The notes under the pieces were generated by a model that was given only the letters and a program-made list of their open reading frames with translations, was not told the origin of the DNA and did not search any database. A DNA stretch of 64,000 bases from Nyssa sinensis (taxonomy: Eukaryota > Streptophyta > Magnoliopsida > Cornales > Nyssaceae): assembly GCA_008638375.1 (NCBI GenBank), contig VIRR01000550.1, forward strand, positions 190,001-254,000, in the 5' to 3' direction. Position numbers and translations under genes: made by a program. Positions 22,778-34,254 of this stretch are shown one piece after another. Positions within the stretch are counted from its first letter, which is position 1, and each line of letters begins with the position of its first letter.

Positions 22778-23563
22778 ATGGGCTCTAAACAAATACTTCA
22801 GATTCTGGCTGACATCAAGAAAGATATGGCCGATTATCGAGAAGAGAACCAAAGAATTTCTCTTACAGTTCAAGATCTGGTATAGCAAAGCATACCACCA
22901 CCACCTTTTGTCCCGGCATGTATTGACAATCCTCGCTAAGTGCAGACGGACAACAACAATAGCATCAGCAAAACCAAGATCGACTCGCCCAGGATCATTA
23001 TGATTAGGGTGAACAGTACAGACCCATAGAAATCTCAAAGCAGTAAGAAGAGGGTCGTGCTCACAGGTTGGAAAAAATTAAGACTCTCTTTTACAAAGCT
23101 TACCGAGGTGATGATATGGTCGATATTCACAAGCTATCTCTCTACCTAGACATTCGGCTACCATTGAAATTCAAAATGTAAAAACTTGACACATTTGATG
23201 GAACCACATCTCTAAGAACTTATCTTAAGCTATATGTAAGGGCTATGCAACCACTAGGGGGTAACACCAATATCTTGTTCCAGATGTTTCACCAAACCCT
23301 GATCAGAGCCGCTCTACGATGGCACTTGAACTGAGAAGATGCACTTTATAAAGATTTGGAAGAACTATGCAATGCCTTTGTCAAGCAGTACAGTTATAAC
23401 TATGAACTTGATATTACTCCTCAAGACTTGGAAACCACCAAGCAAGAACCGAAAGAAATTCTGTCCAAGTTCATCACTAAGTGGCGTTCATTATGGGAGC
23501 CTGTCGTCGTCTTGCTACAGAGGACCAATTTTCATTTGCCATTTCTCTTATTCCTCAACTGAG
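22778..23563 (+). pseudogene. Ty3/gypsy gag, Tat-like, broken
   Basis: Starts MGSKQILQILADIKKDMADY (coiled-coil-like). After stops and frameshifts it shows LDTFDGTT near 23190, TYLKLYVRAMQPLGGNT near 23220, a W in 'RWHLN', and AFVKQYSYNYELDIT near 23380, ending KFITKWRSLWEPVV near 23500. This is the order of the plant gypsy gag (capsid) domain that assembles virus-like particles. At least four stops or frameshifts break it. After 23563 the sequence changes to a different degenerate ORF, so protease, RT and integrase are missing. Confidence 0.6.
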
Positions 23564-23569
23564 GAATCC

Positions 23570-24735
23570 TCTTTTCTATAGGTCAACTATTGCTCAGACT
23601 AGTCTTACTGTCATACAGGATCATGAGTTTTGGCCTGAGTGGTTGCACGGTTAGACCAAATAGATGGGACCTTGGCATTTTTCCAGTTTTTTACTTAAGG
23701 GCAGCTTCTTTTTTTGTCTATCACCAGTCCCATTGATGAAACTTTAGTTCGCGAGTTCTATGCGAACTTAGAGACTCTTGGTGATCATTAATGGCCTAAG
23801 TTTTTGATCTCATATATGCTATTATAATAGAAACTCTTGGCATTCCTAGGAAGGATCAGCTTGGTTTCTTTTATGCTCTGGGTACTGCACTTAAGGAGGA
23901 GGTCCTAGCTAGGGCACTCCATCGTGATAGGTTAGATGTATTTCAGGTTATAGGTGCTCGTCTGTCGCATGGTCTTCTTTTTTTATAACTACCATTTTCT
24001 TAATCTGGTGGTCTCCTATGATTTATCCCTATTGAGTCATACCAATACCTTGACTCGATCTCACTCTACTTTATTATATGCCATTACCACTGGAGTTCCT
24101 ATTGATACGCATATGTCATATTCTCTACCATTGATGGTGTCGCCTCTAGTCAGCGTACTATAGTTTTTCATTTTAGTAATGCCATTACTAAGATTTATGT
24201 AGGTCAGGGTGTCCTGATCTACACGTCAGATATGGTGAGGGAGTTGTCTGAGCCCTTTACTATGTGCATATTGATGCAATTTAAGTGTCATGTTAGCCTA
24301 GCTGCTACAGATGCTGCTGAGGATATGGAGGCTGATATTGCTGAGGGTGGTGGAGCAGTTCTTGATGAAGATTATTTGGTGGATCAGACTCCTCCTCAAT
24401 ATCGTTAAGATCTTTCTCCACCTCGTCTATTTTATCCTGATCTGGGTGCGTCTTCATCCAATGCTCATTTTCCAATCAATCGATGAGATTTAGAGGAGTA
24501 CTTTCAGCGATTATGGATGGATTTTTTTATACTTGTGCTGCAGGAGCTGAACACACAATGTGCTCATATTTAGGCGATTCAAGAACGTTAGGACCAGCTT
24601 GCTGTCAGTCTGTCTATGATGGCCACTGATCTATACTCTTTCATTCATGATGATGAGGACGACGACGATGATGATAACGACAATGATGGTGATGATGATA
24701 AAGACTTCACCCTTGATACTTCTACTTCTTGAGTG
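23570..24735 (+). pseudogene. 'Putative plant transposon protein' domain, pseudogene
   Basis: Frames read in turn show SPIDETLVREFYANLETLGD near 23725, ALGTALKEEVLARALHRDRL near 23878, LSHTNTLTRSHSTLLYAITT near 24031 and GVPIDTHMSY. This pattern (VREFYANL near the start, HS..LL(Y)A(I) later) matches the plant family catalogued as putative plant transposon protein (Pfam PF20167), whose function is unknown. The C-terminus is an acidic run of Asp/Asn encoded by a (GAT/GAC)n tract at 24649-24708, also usual for the family. Many stops and shifts make it a pseudogene. It follows a gypsy gag in the same orientation, but whether it belonged to one element is unclear. Confidence 0.5.
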
Positions 24736-24774
24736 CCAGAGTGATCTTGTAGTGAGGCTTATTTATTATTGCTT

Positions 24775-25172
24775 CATATGTATATTGCACATATAGATCA
24801 AATTCTTGAAGAAAGAACCTGAATTTCATCTTCTACATTATTCGTGGAGTACTAGCTTATGTATTTCAAGTTTGTGCAATCGGCAAAGTTCTAAGTTGCG
24901 TGGAGTTCGAAGCGGCAGATTCACTTACAAGGTATTTGAGGATTTGAATTTGAGAAGATTAAGATTATCAACACGGCTTGAGGGACTAAATTTGAGTTGT
25001 ATAGAGTCTGTAATCATCGAACCTCTTCTAGTGGATTCACATCTGGGTCAGCACCCTAGGGTTTTCGAAAGTAGAGTCACTTGATCTATGGAAATTTCCT
25101 CGTCAATAGATTCGGTGCACTGTCTTTGTCTTTTTACTATTGCTTTATTTATTATTGGCATAGCTTATCATT
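24775..25172 (+). repeat. Direct repeat L (partial LTR copy)
   Basis: Runs from 'atgtatattgcacatatagatcaaattc' to 'atagcttatcatt' and matches 26355-26803 with substitutions and one ~40-bp gap, including 'tgagttgtatagagtctgta' and 'gtggattcacatctgggtca'. It corresponds to the right part of the LTR at 25578-26803, so it is a truncated LTR copy. Confidence 0.7.
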
Positions 25173-25577
25173 AATCTCAGATTTTAGAGTTTCCCATTTC
25201 TGTTCCGGTTAGATCACTGCTCTCTCTCTCTCTAGGCTTTGTTTCTACATTGTTGATATTCTTTGTCATTTTGTGACGAAAAGAGGGAGATTTGTGATAG
25301 GGGGAGGGGTACATTTTTTCTTATACTCATCTGCATGATTGCTCTACAATGTTGGACATTTATTATTATTCATACGATGACTTTCACAGGTATAGTGTAG
25401 TGGTTGTTTTGTAGAAACAGAGGTTAAATCAATTATGTTCTTGAGTGTAGTGTCACAAGTCATTAGATTAGAAATCTCATGTAGATATTTTCTTTCAGGT
25501 TTGGGGGCTTACTTGTGGGTGTCTAGTTTTATTTGTTCTTATGTTGATTTTTGTCACGGATCGCCAAATGGGGAGTT
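25173..25577 (+). other. Element interior remnant with PPT
   Basis: Short stretch between the two repeat copies. It holds 'cgaaaagagggagatttgtg' at 25278 and 'gggggagggg' at 25301. It ends in the purine tract AAATGGGGAG (25566-25575), just before the LTR start. No coding motif remains. Confidence 0.4.
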
Positions 25578-26803
25578 TGTTAGGACTATTCATGACAAGT
25601 ATTGGCTAATCTATGAGACAAAACTGTCATTAAGTTATAAAATTCACCAAGTTATTGAGTTTAAAGTCCTTAAGCCTTGTGATCATTGAGGAATGTGTCT
25701 GCTTCTAGTTAAAGGCTATCTTATTTCCGTGTGACTTTCACATACTCATGTGGCGAAGGATTGGTAAGCATTTGGTGAGCTTGGTTTGGATCTATCTCAC
25801 ACACACACACTCTCATGCATTTAGTTTGATTTAATATGTGAAAGTGTATAGTCTAGATGGTTCAATGAATAATAGTAGCTCACTTGACTAGGCCTAGTAC
25901 TTAAGCTTTTTTGACACGTGGGCTATTATACTTCATTAACCTAAAACTAGAAATAATGAGGTTTTTCACAATATTCGTTCGAACAAATCATAGGTTACTT
26001 TGCACAAATCGTGAATTCGTTCGCACGAATATTCCAGTATATTTTTTTGTATATATTAATGAAATATTCATTTGATCTTTTAATTGAACGAATTTTCCAA
26101 AAACCCATTTGTGGGATATTCGTTCGAACAAATGATTCAACAAACTTTCCAGTAGCTTGCAAATCACATTTGTTCAAACGAATTAAGGTTCAAATGAATG
26201 AACACCCAATACATGGGAACAAATGTCGTGTAGATCAATTTACTAATTGGATTTAAACAGTGCGATTTCCTTTCCAAAACCTATCCTATATAAGGATTTG
26301 ATCCCTAGTTCGTGGGAGGCCTTTTGGCTGCAATCAAAAAGAGATTCTAAACTTTCCAAAAGTATTTTTCTTCATATACATATTGCACACATAGATCAAA
26401 TCCTTCAAAAAAGAACCTGAATTTCATCTTTCTACATTGTTCATAGAGTACTAGCTTGTCAATTTCAAGTTTGTGCAATAGGCAGAGTTCGAGGTTGCGT
26501 AGAGTTCGCAATTGTGCTTAGGTTGTCATTCATGGAGTTTAAAGCAGTAGATACACTTGGAGGGTACTTGAGGATTCTAGTTTGAGAAGATTGAGAATAT
26601 CAACATGGCTTGAAGGATTAAGTCTGAGTTGTATAGAGTCTGTAATCATCGAACTTCTTCTAGTGGATTCACATCTGGGTCAGCACTCCAAGGTTTTTCA
26701 AAGCATATTTAGTTGATCTGTGGCGGTTTCCTCGTCAAGAAATTCGGTGCACTGTCTCTATCTTTTAACTATTGCTTTATTCATTGTTGCCATAGCTTAT
26801 CAT
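25578..26803 (+). repeat. LTR, probably Ty1/copia 3' LTR
   Basis: Begins TGTTAGGACTATTCATGAC right after a PPT-like purine tract. It carries several TTCGTTCGAACAAAT-type inverted strings (25974, 26023, 26129) of a kind recurrent in plant copia LTRs, and a possible TATA box (CTATATAAGG at 26287). The right end is set where similarity with the copy at 24775-25172 stops, and the true terminus may lie up to 26919. Copy L lacks the left two thirds. Confidence 0.5.
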
Positions 26804-28090
26804 TGCATGTCACTGAATTTGATTATACCCACTAGCAAGTGAATTTTAGTATACTTAAAGAAATAATTTTTATTTTCTATTGAGACCTATTCACCCCCCT
26901 TTAGGTCTAATTCTTGACATCTAGACATATATTGGACCCTTCAAGTCGACTGGTATCTAGACTCAATTGCCTAGAAGGTCGACTGAAACTCACAAACTTT
27001 TAAATTTTCTCTGCACTCTGCTGCCTAGACAATACTATTATTGAATACCTTATTTACATTAAATGTCATTTAATGTAAATAAGGAAGTACCCCCCATTTG
27101 GAACCAATATAGTCTCAAGGCCTAGTTCTTTAAGAATAAAAAGTCAACTTTCCCTTCTAAGAACAAAATTCTAAAATCTTTAAAAATATTGCCTTGGACC
27201 ATAGCTAGTTGGGTGGGTTACCCTATAGCTAAAATTTATTAAAAATCATTTTAAAACTATTGGACACCTAAGGAACAATTACCGGGACTTTTGCAAGGCC
27301 AATTCTAAGGATTTTGAATAGCTAATGTTTTGGGCCCTAGCATGACAGCACATTGGTCAAACCTAAGTGTTTGGGAGTTCGGCTGACTTCCATTAACCTG
27401 ACAAGTTTTGGCTATCATATATTGATATTCCTGAGTAATTTCTCATCGCTTCTCGAGTCTTTGGAACTCAGGTTGTGACATAAAACATTGTGTTTTTCGA
27501 GACTGTGTATTTAACAAGACTCCGAATACTAGTTATCAAAACGACTTGGAAAAAGGTTAGAGAGCATATTTGAGATTTACAATTTTCTTATCCTAAAAGG
27601 TTTTTGTAACAGGATTCATGAATTATTCTGATTTTTTGTAGAACGATTAAGAGCACATTGTGATCGGTATGTCTAGCTAGTTGATCTTGTCGGACGTTCA
27701 CTTGGATTGTTCACAATACATGAGGTAATTAGAGCGATAGAAAATTTTGATTTGTGTTTTAAGGAAACAGATGTGACCAAAAGTCTATCCTTCTTTAGTT
27801 GTGTGGCTAAATATACAATGATATTTAAATCATAAGTTACTTTACTTTAAAGATCAATAATATTCGTATGTCTTTCTAGTAAGCGAGATAACTAATGAAT
27901 AAAATTTCCTATATGAATTGAGACTCAGAATTTAAAAGCAAAGGTTGTGTTCTATAGGCTTGTTGTGGGAATATTTAACATGAGTTTTTTTGTTTTCTAC
28001 ATTATGATATACTTAAGTAGCGGGGTAGAAGCACAATGCTTTTTATGAATGGATCAAGATATTAATATTTTGACTATGAAATTTGTAATA
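26804..28090. other. Degenerate sequence with a 37-bp hairpin
   Basis: No readable coding frame. It probably belongs to the decayed gypsy element that becomes recognisable at 28095. A perfect 17-bp stem with a 3-nt loop is at 27048-27084. Confidence 0.3.
27048..27084. repeat. Perfect hairpin, 17-bp stem, 3-nt loop
   Basis: CCTTATTTACATTAAAT, then GTC, then the exact reverse complement. Its perfect pairing contrasts with the decay around it. Confidence 0.85.
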
Positions 28091-28094
28091 AAAA

Positions 28095-29010
28095 TTTTCG
28101 AAGTCACTGCAAGGGAAATGATGCATTTAATTGTTGTGGATCGATTAACGTAGTCCAAGTACTACTTAAAAATTGAGACGGTAGATTTAGTTGATGTACT
28201 CAGTTGATTGTGCTAAAAGAAGATAGTTTGCCTACGCAAGAATCTAGTATCCATTGTTCCAAAGGGAAAAGTGTAGGTTTCAATTTGGTTTTCGACAGAG
28301 TCATTAGACAACTTGGGCATAAAGTTATTGTTTAGAACTGCGTCCTAACGATAAATGGATAGTCAATACCATATGCAGAATTTGTCTATTATAGCGGTTA
28401 TCAAGCCAACACCAAAATAACACCATTTAACACATTATATAGCAACTATGTAGATTGCCTAATTGTTGGACAAAAGTTTGAGATGCTATAGTTTTGGGAA
28501 CCAGAATTAGTAAACAAAACCATGGACTAAGATTGCTAATAACATGTAATGGATAAAAAAAATTGATGAGAAATGAAAACTATTAGCCTTTTTAGGTAGG
28601 GACCACATGTTTCTTAAAGTTACTACACAAAATGAATTGACTAATCCAATTGAGGATAAGTCATTGACACCTATATGTATCTGATTATTCGAGATCCTTG
28701 AAAGAATTATGAGGATTTCCTATCATTTTGCTATACCTCCGTGACTATCAAGAGTGTACTACATATTTTATGTATTAAGGCCTCAAGCATATCAATTGAG
28801 TCATTAGTGCAAATCTGATTGAACGAGAATTAAAATTGGGAGTGATGTACTTTATGAAGAGTGTCCTATCTAGTTTTTAAACTATAAGGAGTGGATTTTG
28901 TAAGGCAATACTATTCCTCTAGTAAAGGTTTTATAAAGATGTCACGACATCGAGGAAATTATGTGAAAGTGCAAAGTACAAATTCATATCAAACATCGAG
29001 AGCTATAAGG
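28095..29010 (+). pseudogene. Ty3/gypsy integrase C-terminal part, heavily decayed
   Basis: Across several frames I read FVYYSGYQANTKITPFNTLY near 28385, a GDHVFLKV-like stretch near 28600, a 'HINWV'-type segment near 28790 that sits where the conserved HVSML block is expected, and HDIEEIMWK near 28945. These are in the order of plant chromovirus-type gypsy integrases from catalytic core to the C-terminal chromodomain-like end. Integrase inserts element cDNA into the chromosome. Stops occur every 20-40 codons, so this is among the oldest sequence in the window. It stops right at the truncated left border of LTR A. Confidence 0.5.
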
Positions 29011-29025
29011 CCGGACTATGGGGTC

Positions 29026-29948
29026 ATTGTAATAGGACTAACCATCCTAGTCAAGTATATAAAATGCAGGCCATTTTTTTTTAATTAATTTCCTTTAATT
29101 TGGTTACTCTTTAATTGATTCCGGTTCGGTCTTATGATTAGACTTGTTCAAGTCCCGTAACGGGATTAAATGAAATTGATTACAATCAAAGGGTCCAAAC
29201 CAACCATCTAACAATAGTTTACAACATGGTAGTGTTCAGAGTTGACTCTAACAGTCCTTATGTACATAACATATACAATAACAGTCTGAAGGCTACAAGA
29301 AACCTTAATAAAAACAATTGGGTAAGTACATAAATGTAAACTAAATGCTACAATGTCTTTAGTCCATCTCTCAATACTTCCCATCTGTCATCCATCAAGT
29401 CAATTCATGTCATTCTTATGAACAGTAGGGGTGTGCCATAATGCTCAGTAGGGTTTCTCAAAGCACACAAGCAAATAACGTGTAAAAACTAATACAAGTC
29501 TGAAGAGGACACACTTGTTGGGTTCGTAACCACAGCGGAAGCGATTTCAAAAATCTATTTGGATCTTTTTCTTTACATGAATCATACAATCTTGAAAAAA
29601 GGGTTAGAATTACCTTGTTTTTGATAATATTGATTGTTGAAGAAGGCTTCTTGAAGATTATATACAACAACAACATATGCAATAACAATCCTTATGTACA
29701 TAACATATACAACAATAGTTTGAAGGCTACAGGAACCCTTAATAAAAATAACTAGGTAAGTACATAAATGTAAACTAAATGCTACAATGTCCTCAGTCCA
29801 TCTCTCAATGCTTCCCATTTTTCATCCATCAAGTCAATACTTGTCATTCCTATGAACAGTAGGGGTGAGCTATAATGCTCAGTAGGTTTCCTAAAGCACA
29901 CAAGCAAACAACGTGCAAAAACTAATGCAAGTCCGAAAAAGGTACATT
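29026..29948 (-). repeat. LTR A, left part (3' LTR)
   Basis: From 'taataggactaaccat' on it matches LTR B (42113 onward) with a ~10% mismatch level by eye. It contains a duplicated block: 29256-29657 and 29690-30091 both consist of LTR A sequence followed by the start of the copia LTR. Confidence 0.65.
29516..29657 (-). repeat. Truncated copia-1 LTR fragment (142 bp)
   Basis: Reads TGTTGGGTTCGTAACCACAG and continues for ~142 bp as in the full LTR at 29949, then stops at 'cttcttgaaga'. It is flanked on the left by the same LTR A sequence that flanks the full element, so it is a duplicated junction and not an independent insertion. Confidence 0.75.
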
Positions 29949-31223
29949 TGTTGGGTTTGTAACCACAGTGGAAGCGATTTCAAAAATCTATTTGGATATT
30001 TTTCTTTACATGAATCATACAATCTTGAAAAGAGCGTTAGAATTACTTTGTTCTTGATAATCTTAATTGTTAAATAAGGCTTCTTGAAGAGATTGATGCA
30101 ATCTTTCTTATTTTTCTCCTCTAGGTCTTCTCCTCTTTTCCCTTAGGCAAACCGTATCGCAGGAAAGTGGGCTGCCTCTTATTTTTGTCTAGTACAAAAC
30201 CTTATGATAAACGGCTCCTTACATATCATATATATAGAGCTTAACCTAATTAGGGCAAGAGAAGGGATCTAATGTGTCCCACTAAGTTAGCTTCCAATTA
30301 GTCAATTAAATCTTAATTATCTCATAATTAATTTTAATTAACTAATTAATTTTAATTAACTCCACTATATAATTAAAATTGCACTCCAATTTAGTAGAAT
30401 AGCGTAGAACCATATACACCATACTTCTACAGTTGGCCCTTCTACATGGATACTACTAATCAGGGTTCCATATTATACTGTTAAATTAATTCTCTAATTA
30501 TTTTAATGACCTAATTCAATAATTATTAATTATTTACAATTGGTCATCATTTCAATAAATAATTTACTGAAAAGACCAAATTCGGATTTCAGTGATTAAT
30601 CTATTGAATTAGCACAAAGGTGATATTCATCTATCTAATATATAGAGTATAGATTTCATCTTGAGAATATGTATTTCCACAGTCTAACTAATGACTTTTC
30701 AAGATATATACCAAGGTGTTGATCTAAAAGACCTCACTCATTAGTAACTAAAAGTCGTCACTATTCAGAACTTGAGTTCACTATCCTCTCAAGATTAAGA
30801 GCTTACTGCGAATAGTGAATAAGAAACTTATTAAAGGTGACAGTTCCAAATGATGCCTTTCTTATAGTGATCCAGTTTAATGTGTTTACAATACACCAAT
30901 ATAATAACCCAAAGTCCACTACTCTGATGGTTGAGATAAACCACCTTATCACATAAAGGTTAACTGTATTACAGCTTTACAAATAAGATGTCCAGTCTTA
31001 TCAATAGCCGCGAATAATTCTAGAATTTCCTATATAAGCAGTTCATATCTCTTGTGTATAAATCTCATTTATACACATGAACCACTCCTAATGACAATTC
31101 AAGAACTAATCATCTTATGGTATAAAGTAACATCTAAACATATGGTAATATGAAACTCAATAATAAATCAAATTTATTAAATAATAATAAAATATCTTGG
31201 ATATGAGGGCACACATCCTAACA
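29949..31223 (-). repeat. Copia 1 3' LTR
   Basis: On the minus strand it begins TGTTAGGATGTGTGCCCTCA next to the PPT and ends AACCCAACA. It matches 36981-38246. Confidence 0.88.
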
Positions 31224-31238
31224 AACTCCCACTTGCAC
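31224..31238 (-). other. Copia 1 polypurine tract
   Basis: Minus strand GCAAGTGGGAGTT directly precedes the 3' LTR TGTTAGGATG. It would prime plus-strand DNA synthesis. Confidence 0.75.
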
Positions 31239-31850
31239 TCACATCCATTCCCCATAACATCTGACAGCCATACTATCCATATGAAGCTGGAAACTTTTAA
31301 AAGGTAGAGCCTTAGTGAAAGAATTTGCAAGATTATCCACAGATGCAAGCTTGGTGACGATAATGTCTCCTCGTTGAACGATCTCTTTGATGAGGTGATA
31401 CTTGCACTCTATGTGCTTTCCACCTTTGTGGTTTCTTGGCTCCTTGGATTGAGCTACAACTCCACTATTGTCACAATAAAGGAACATAGGCAACTAAGAC
31501 TGTGGTACCACTCCTAGTTCCGAAAGGAACTTCTTGAGCCAAACTGCTTCCTTAGCTACTTCAGAGGCAGCTACATATTCCACTTCAATGGTTGAGTCAG
31601 CAATACACTATTGCTTGATACTCCTTAAACTAATAGCTCCACCGCCAAGAGTAAACACATATCCTGAGGTTGACTTTCTAAAGTCTTGATCTAACATAAA
31701 GTCAGAGTCTGTGCAGCCAACTAGAACTAGATCACCACCCCCATATCTCAACATATAATCTCTAGTCCTTCTCAAATACTTAAGTATATGTTTCACGACA
31801 GTACAATGATTTGGTCCTGGATTAGATTTATATTTACTGACCATGCCCAC
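31239..31850 (-). pseudogene. Copia 1 RNase H
   Basis: Minus-strand segments 31608-31850 (SKYKSNPGPNH, ILKYLRRTRDYMLRYGGGDL, VGCTDSDF, STSGYVF) and 31239-31493 (FLYCDNSGVVAQSKEP, KHIECKYHLIKEIV, VDNLANSFTKALP) make up the copia RNase H that removes RNA from the RNA/DNA hybrid. A stop near 31607 separates them and the linking stretch (E in 'VEYVAA') is read through a stop. Acidic residues TDSD and CDNSG remain. A one-base shift at about 31850 breaks the link to RT. It ends GEWM-stop next to the PPT, the usual end of pol. Confidence 0.75.
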
Positions 31851-32755
31851 TACAAAAAAATATATGGTCTAATGCGAAGCATAACATACATAAGGCTTCC
31901 TACAACTGAAGCATAAGGAACCGCCTTCATGCATTCCTCTTCCTCAAGTGTCTTAGGACACTGATTCTTGGACAGAGGTACTCCATGCCTAAAGGCAATA
32001 AGCCTTTCTTGGAGTTGTGCATTGCAAACTTGATAAGAATTTTGTCTATATATGCAACTTGAGATAAGCTTAATATCCTGTTCTTCTGATCGCGCATAAG
32101 CTTTAATCCCGAGGATGTAACTGGCTTCTCCCAAGTCCTTCATCTCAAACTGATTTTCTAGCCAAACCTTTATTATAGACAACACCCCTATATCATTCCC
32201 AATATGTAGTATATCATTCACATACAGAACTAGGAACACCACCACGCTTCCTTCACTCTTCTTATACACACAAGGTTCATTCGGGTTTTGATCAAAACCA
32301 AATGACTTGATTGCCTGATCAAATCGGATGTTCCAACTTCGGGAAGCTTGCTTAAGTCCATAAATGGACTTATGTAGCTTGCATATAATATGCTTTTGGC
32401 CCTTAGCTATGAAACCATCTGGTTGCATCATATAGATACCTTTCTCAAGATGGCCATTCAAGAATGTTGTCTTGACATCCATTTGCCAAATCTCATAATC
32501 AAAATGTGCTACAATGGATAAGAGAATCTGAATAGACTTAAGCATAGCAACTGGTGAAAAAGTTTCCTCATAATCGATACATTCTTTTTGAGTAAACCCT
32601 TTTGCCACTAGTCTAGCTTTAAAAGTCTCAACTGATCCATCGGGTCCTCTCTTTCTCTTGTAGATCCACTTACAACCAATTGGTTTAATATTGGTAGGTG
32701 GTTCCACAAGTTCCCAAACCTTATTAGAATACATAAATTCTATCTTAGCTTTCAT
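31850..32755 (-). pseudogene. Copia 1 reverse transcriptase
   Basis: 301 open codons on the minus strand with the copia RT order: [111 protein letters not shown]. The catalytic YVDD is YVND, so one of the metal-binding aspartates is lost, and the usual DVKTAFLNG has Ala to Thr. The frame is otherwise intact, so the enzyme died by substitution in this part. It lies between the integrase linker and RNase H and reads in a different frame from both. Confidence 0.85.
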
Positions 32756-32825
32756 AGCATTTTGCCAAAGTCCATAATATTTATCAAAGATTGCCTCATT
32801 GTAGCTACTGGGATCTAAAATATGT

Positions 32826-34251
32826 TTATCTGAGACACTCTCCTAAGAACATATACCTATCAGGTGGCCTGACAGTCCTCCCACTACGATGTGGCTCCGG
32901 TGTAATAGAAGATGTTAGAATAGACGCATCTAGTCCATGATTATCATTTGCCTGAAGAATAGAAGAAGCATCTAATGTTTCTTCTAAGGTGATCTTACTT
33001 TTGGGCTTTTGACCCATAATATAATCATCCTCCAAAAAGACAACATTTGTGTTAACGAATACCTTCTGCTCACTGGGATTATAAAAGAGCCAACCTTTTG
33101 TCCCTTTAGGATAACCAATGAAATAGCTCAATTCTGATCTTGGTTCTAACTTGCTAGCTCTTTCCTTTCAACACATAGGTTGGACACCCCCAAATTCGGT
33201 AGTGGTTTAGACTTCATTTGCGTCAAGTCCAAAGCTCTACTGGAATCTTGGGAGCAGACTTAATTGTAACTGAGTTCAAAATATATACCGTTATCTCCAA
33301 CGCATACCCCCAAAGGAATATAGGCAAATCAGAATAACTCATCATTGACTTTACCATATCTAAAAGTGTTCTGTTTCTCCTCTTTGCTACACCGTTCTAC
33401 TGAGGTATGCCAGGTACAGACAACTGGGATAAAATTCCATTATCTAAAAAATGCTGACTAAAGTCACTAGAGAGATATTCCCCACCTCGATCAGATTAAA
33501 GTGATTTTATGCTCCTATCCAATTACTTTTCCACTTCTGCCCGAAACTCTTTAAACTTTTCAAAGGCTTCTGACTTGTGGTGCAATAGATAGACATAACC
33601 ATATCTAGAGTAATCATCAGTTTTAGTGATGAAATACTCATAGCCCCCTTTAGCCCTAATATTTAAGGGTCCACACACATCAGTATGGATTAACTCCAAT
33701 ACTTCTTTGGCCCTGTTTCCCTTTGAAGCAAAGGGTCTTCTAGTCATATTTTCCTCCAAACAGGATATACAGACTGGTAGTGGTTCAACAACCAAGGAAG
33801 ACAAAGGACCTTTCTTTACCAGTCTATTAATTCTATCCAGATTAATATGACCTAGCCTCAAGTGCCAAAGATAAGTTGAATTAGTAAAAGAAACTTTTCT
33901 TTTAAGTGGTAAAGTTTGTGATGGTTCATTCTTTTTGGTGTCATGTATTTCATATATATTAGAAGTAATCAAATAAAGACCATTAACTGTTGTGCCAGAG
34001 CATATAAAAGAACCACTATGTTTAATAATAATATTTGAATTAAAATAAATTGAATAACCTTGTTTTTTTAAACTTGCAATTGATAATAAGTTCCTTCTAA
34101 TGCCAAGCACATATAAGTAATCATAAAGTACTAGTATCTTATTTAAAGAAAAATATAAACTAACTACTCCTATTGACACCGCAACAACTTTTGATTTTGT
34201 TCCCAAGTGCAAGATAATCTTTCCATCACTTAGCCGCTTGGTCTCTTGAAA
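32826..34251 (-). pseudogene. Copia 1 protease end and integrase
   Basis: The segment 33523-34212 reads YVLGIRRNLLSIASL, then WHLRLGHINLDRI and CISCLEENMTRRPF (the HHCC zinc-binding part), then IHTDVCGPLNIRAKGGYEYF and DDYSRYGYVYLLHHKSEAFE (two catalytic Asp). Between 33131 and 33523 the frame has several stops but RGGEYLSSDF, with the catalytic Glu, can still be read. 32826-33131 gives SYFIGYPKGTKGWLFYNPSE and RSGRTVRPPDRY, the C-terminal part of copia integrase. The product would insert element DNA. It is broken by stops and a frameshift. Confidence 0.8.
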
Positions 34252-34254
34252 CCC

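Noticed and set aside
31846..31862. CACTACAAAAAAATATATGG string, like a CACTA terminus
   Set aside because: It is the copia 1 RT/RNase H junction: the reverse strand reads IRPYIF followed by VGMVSKYKSN with a one-base shift. There is no subterminal repeat array.
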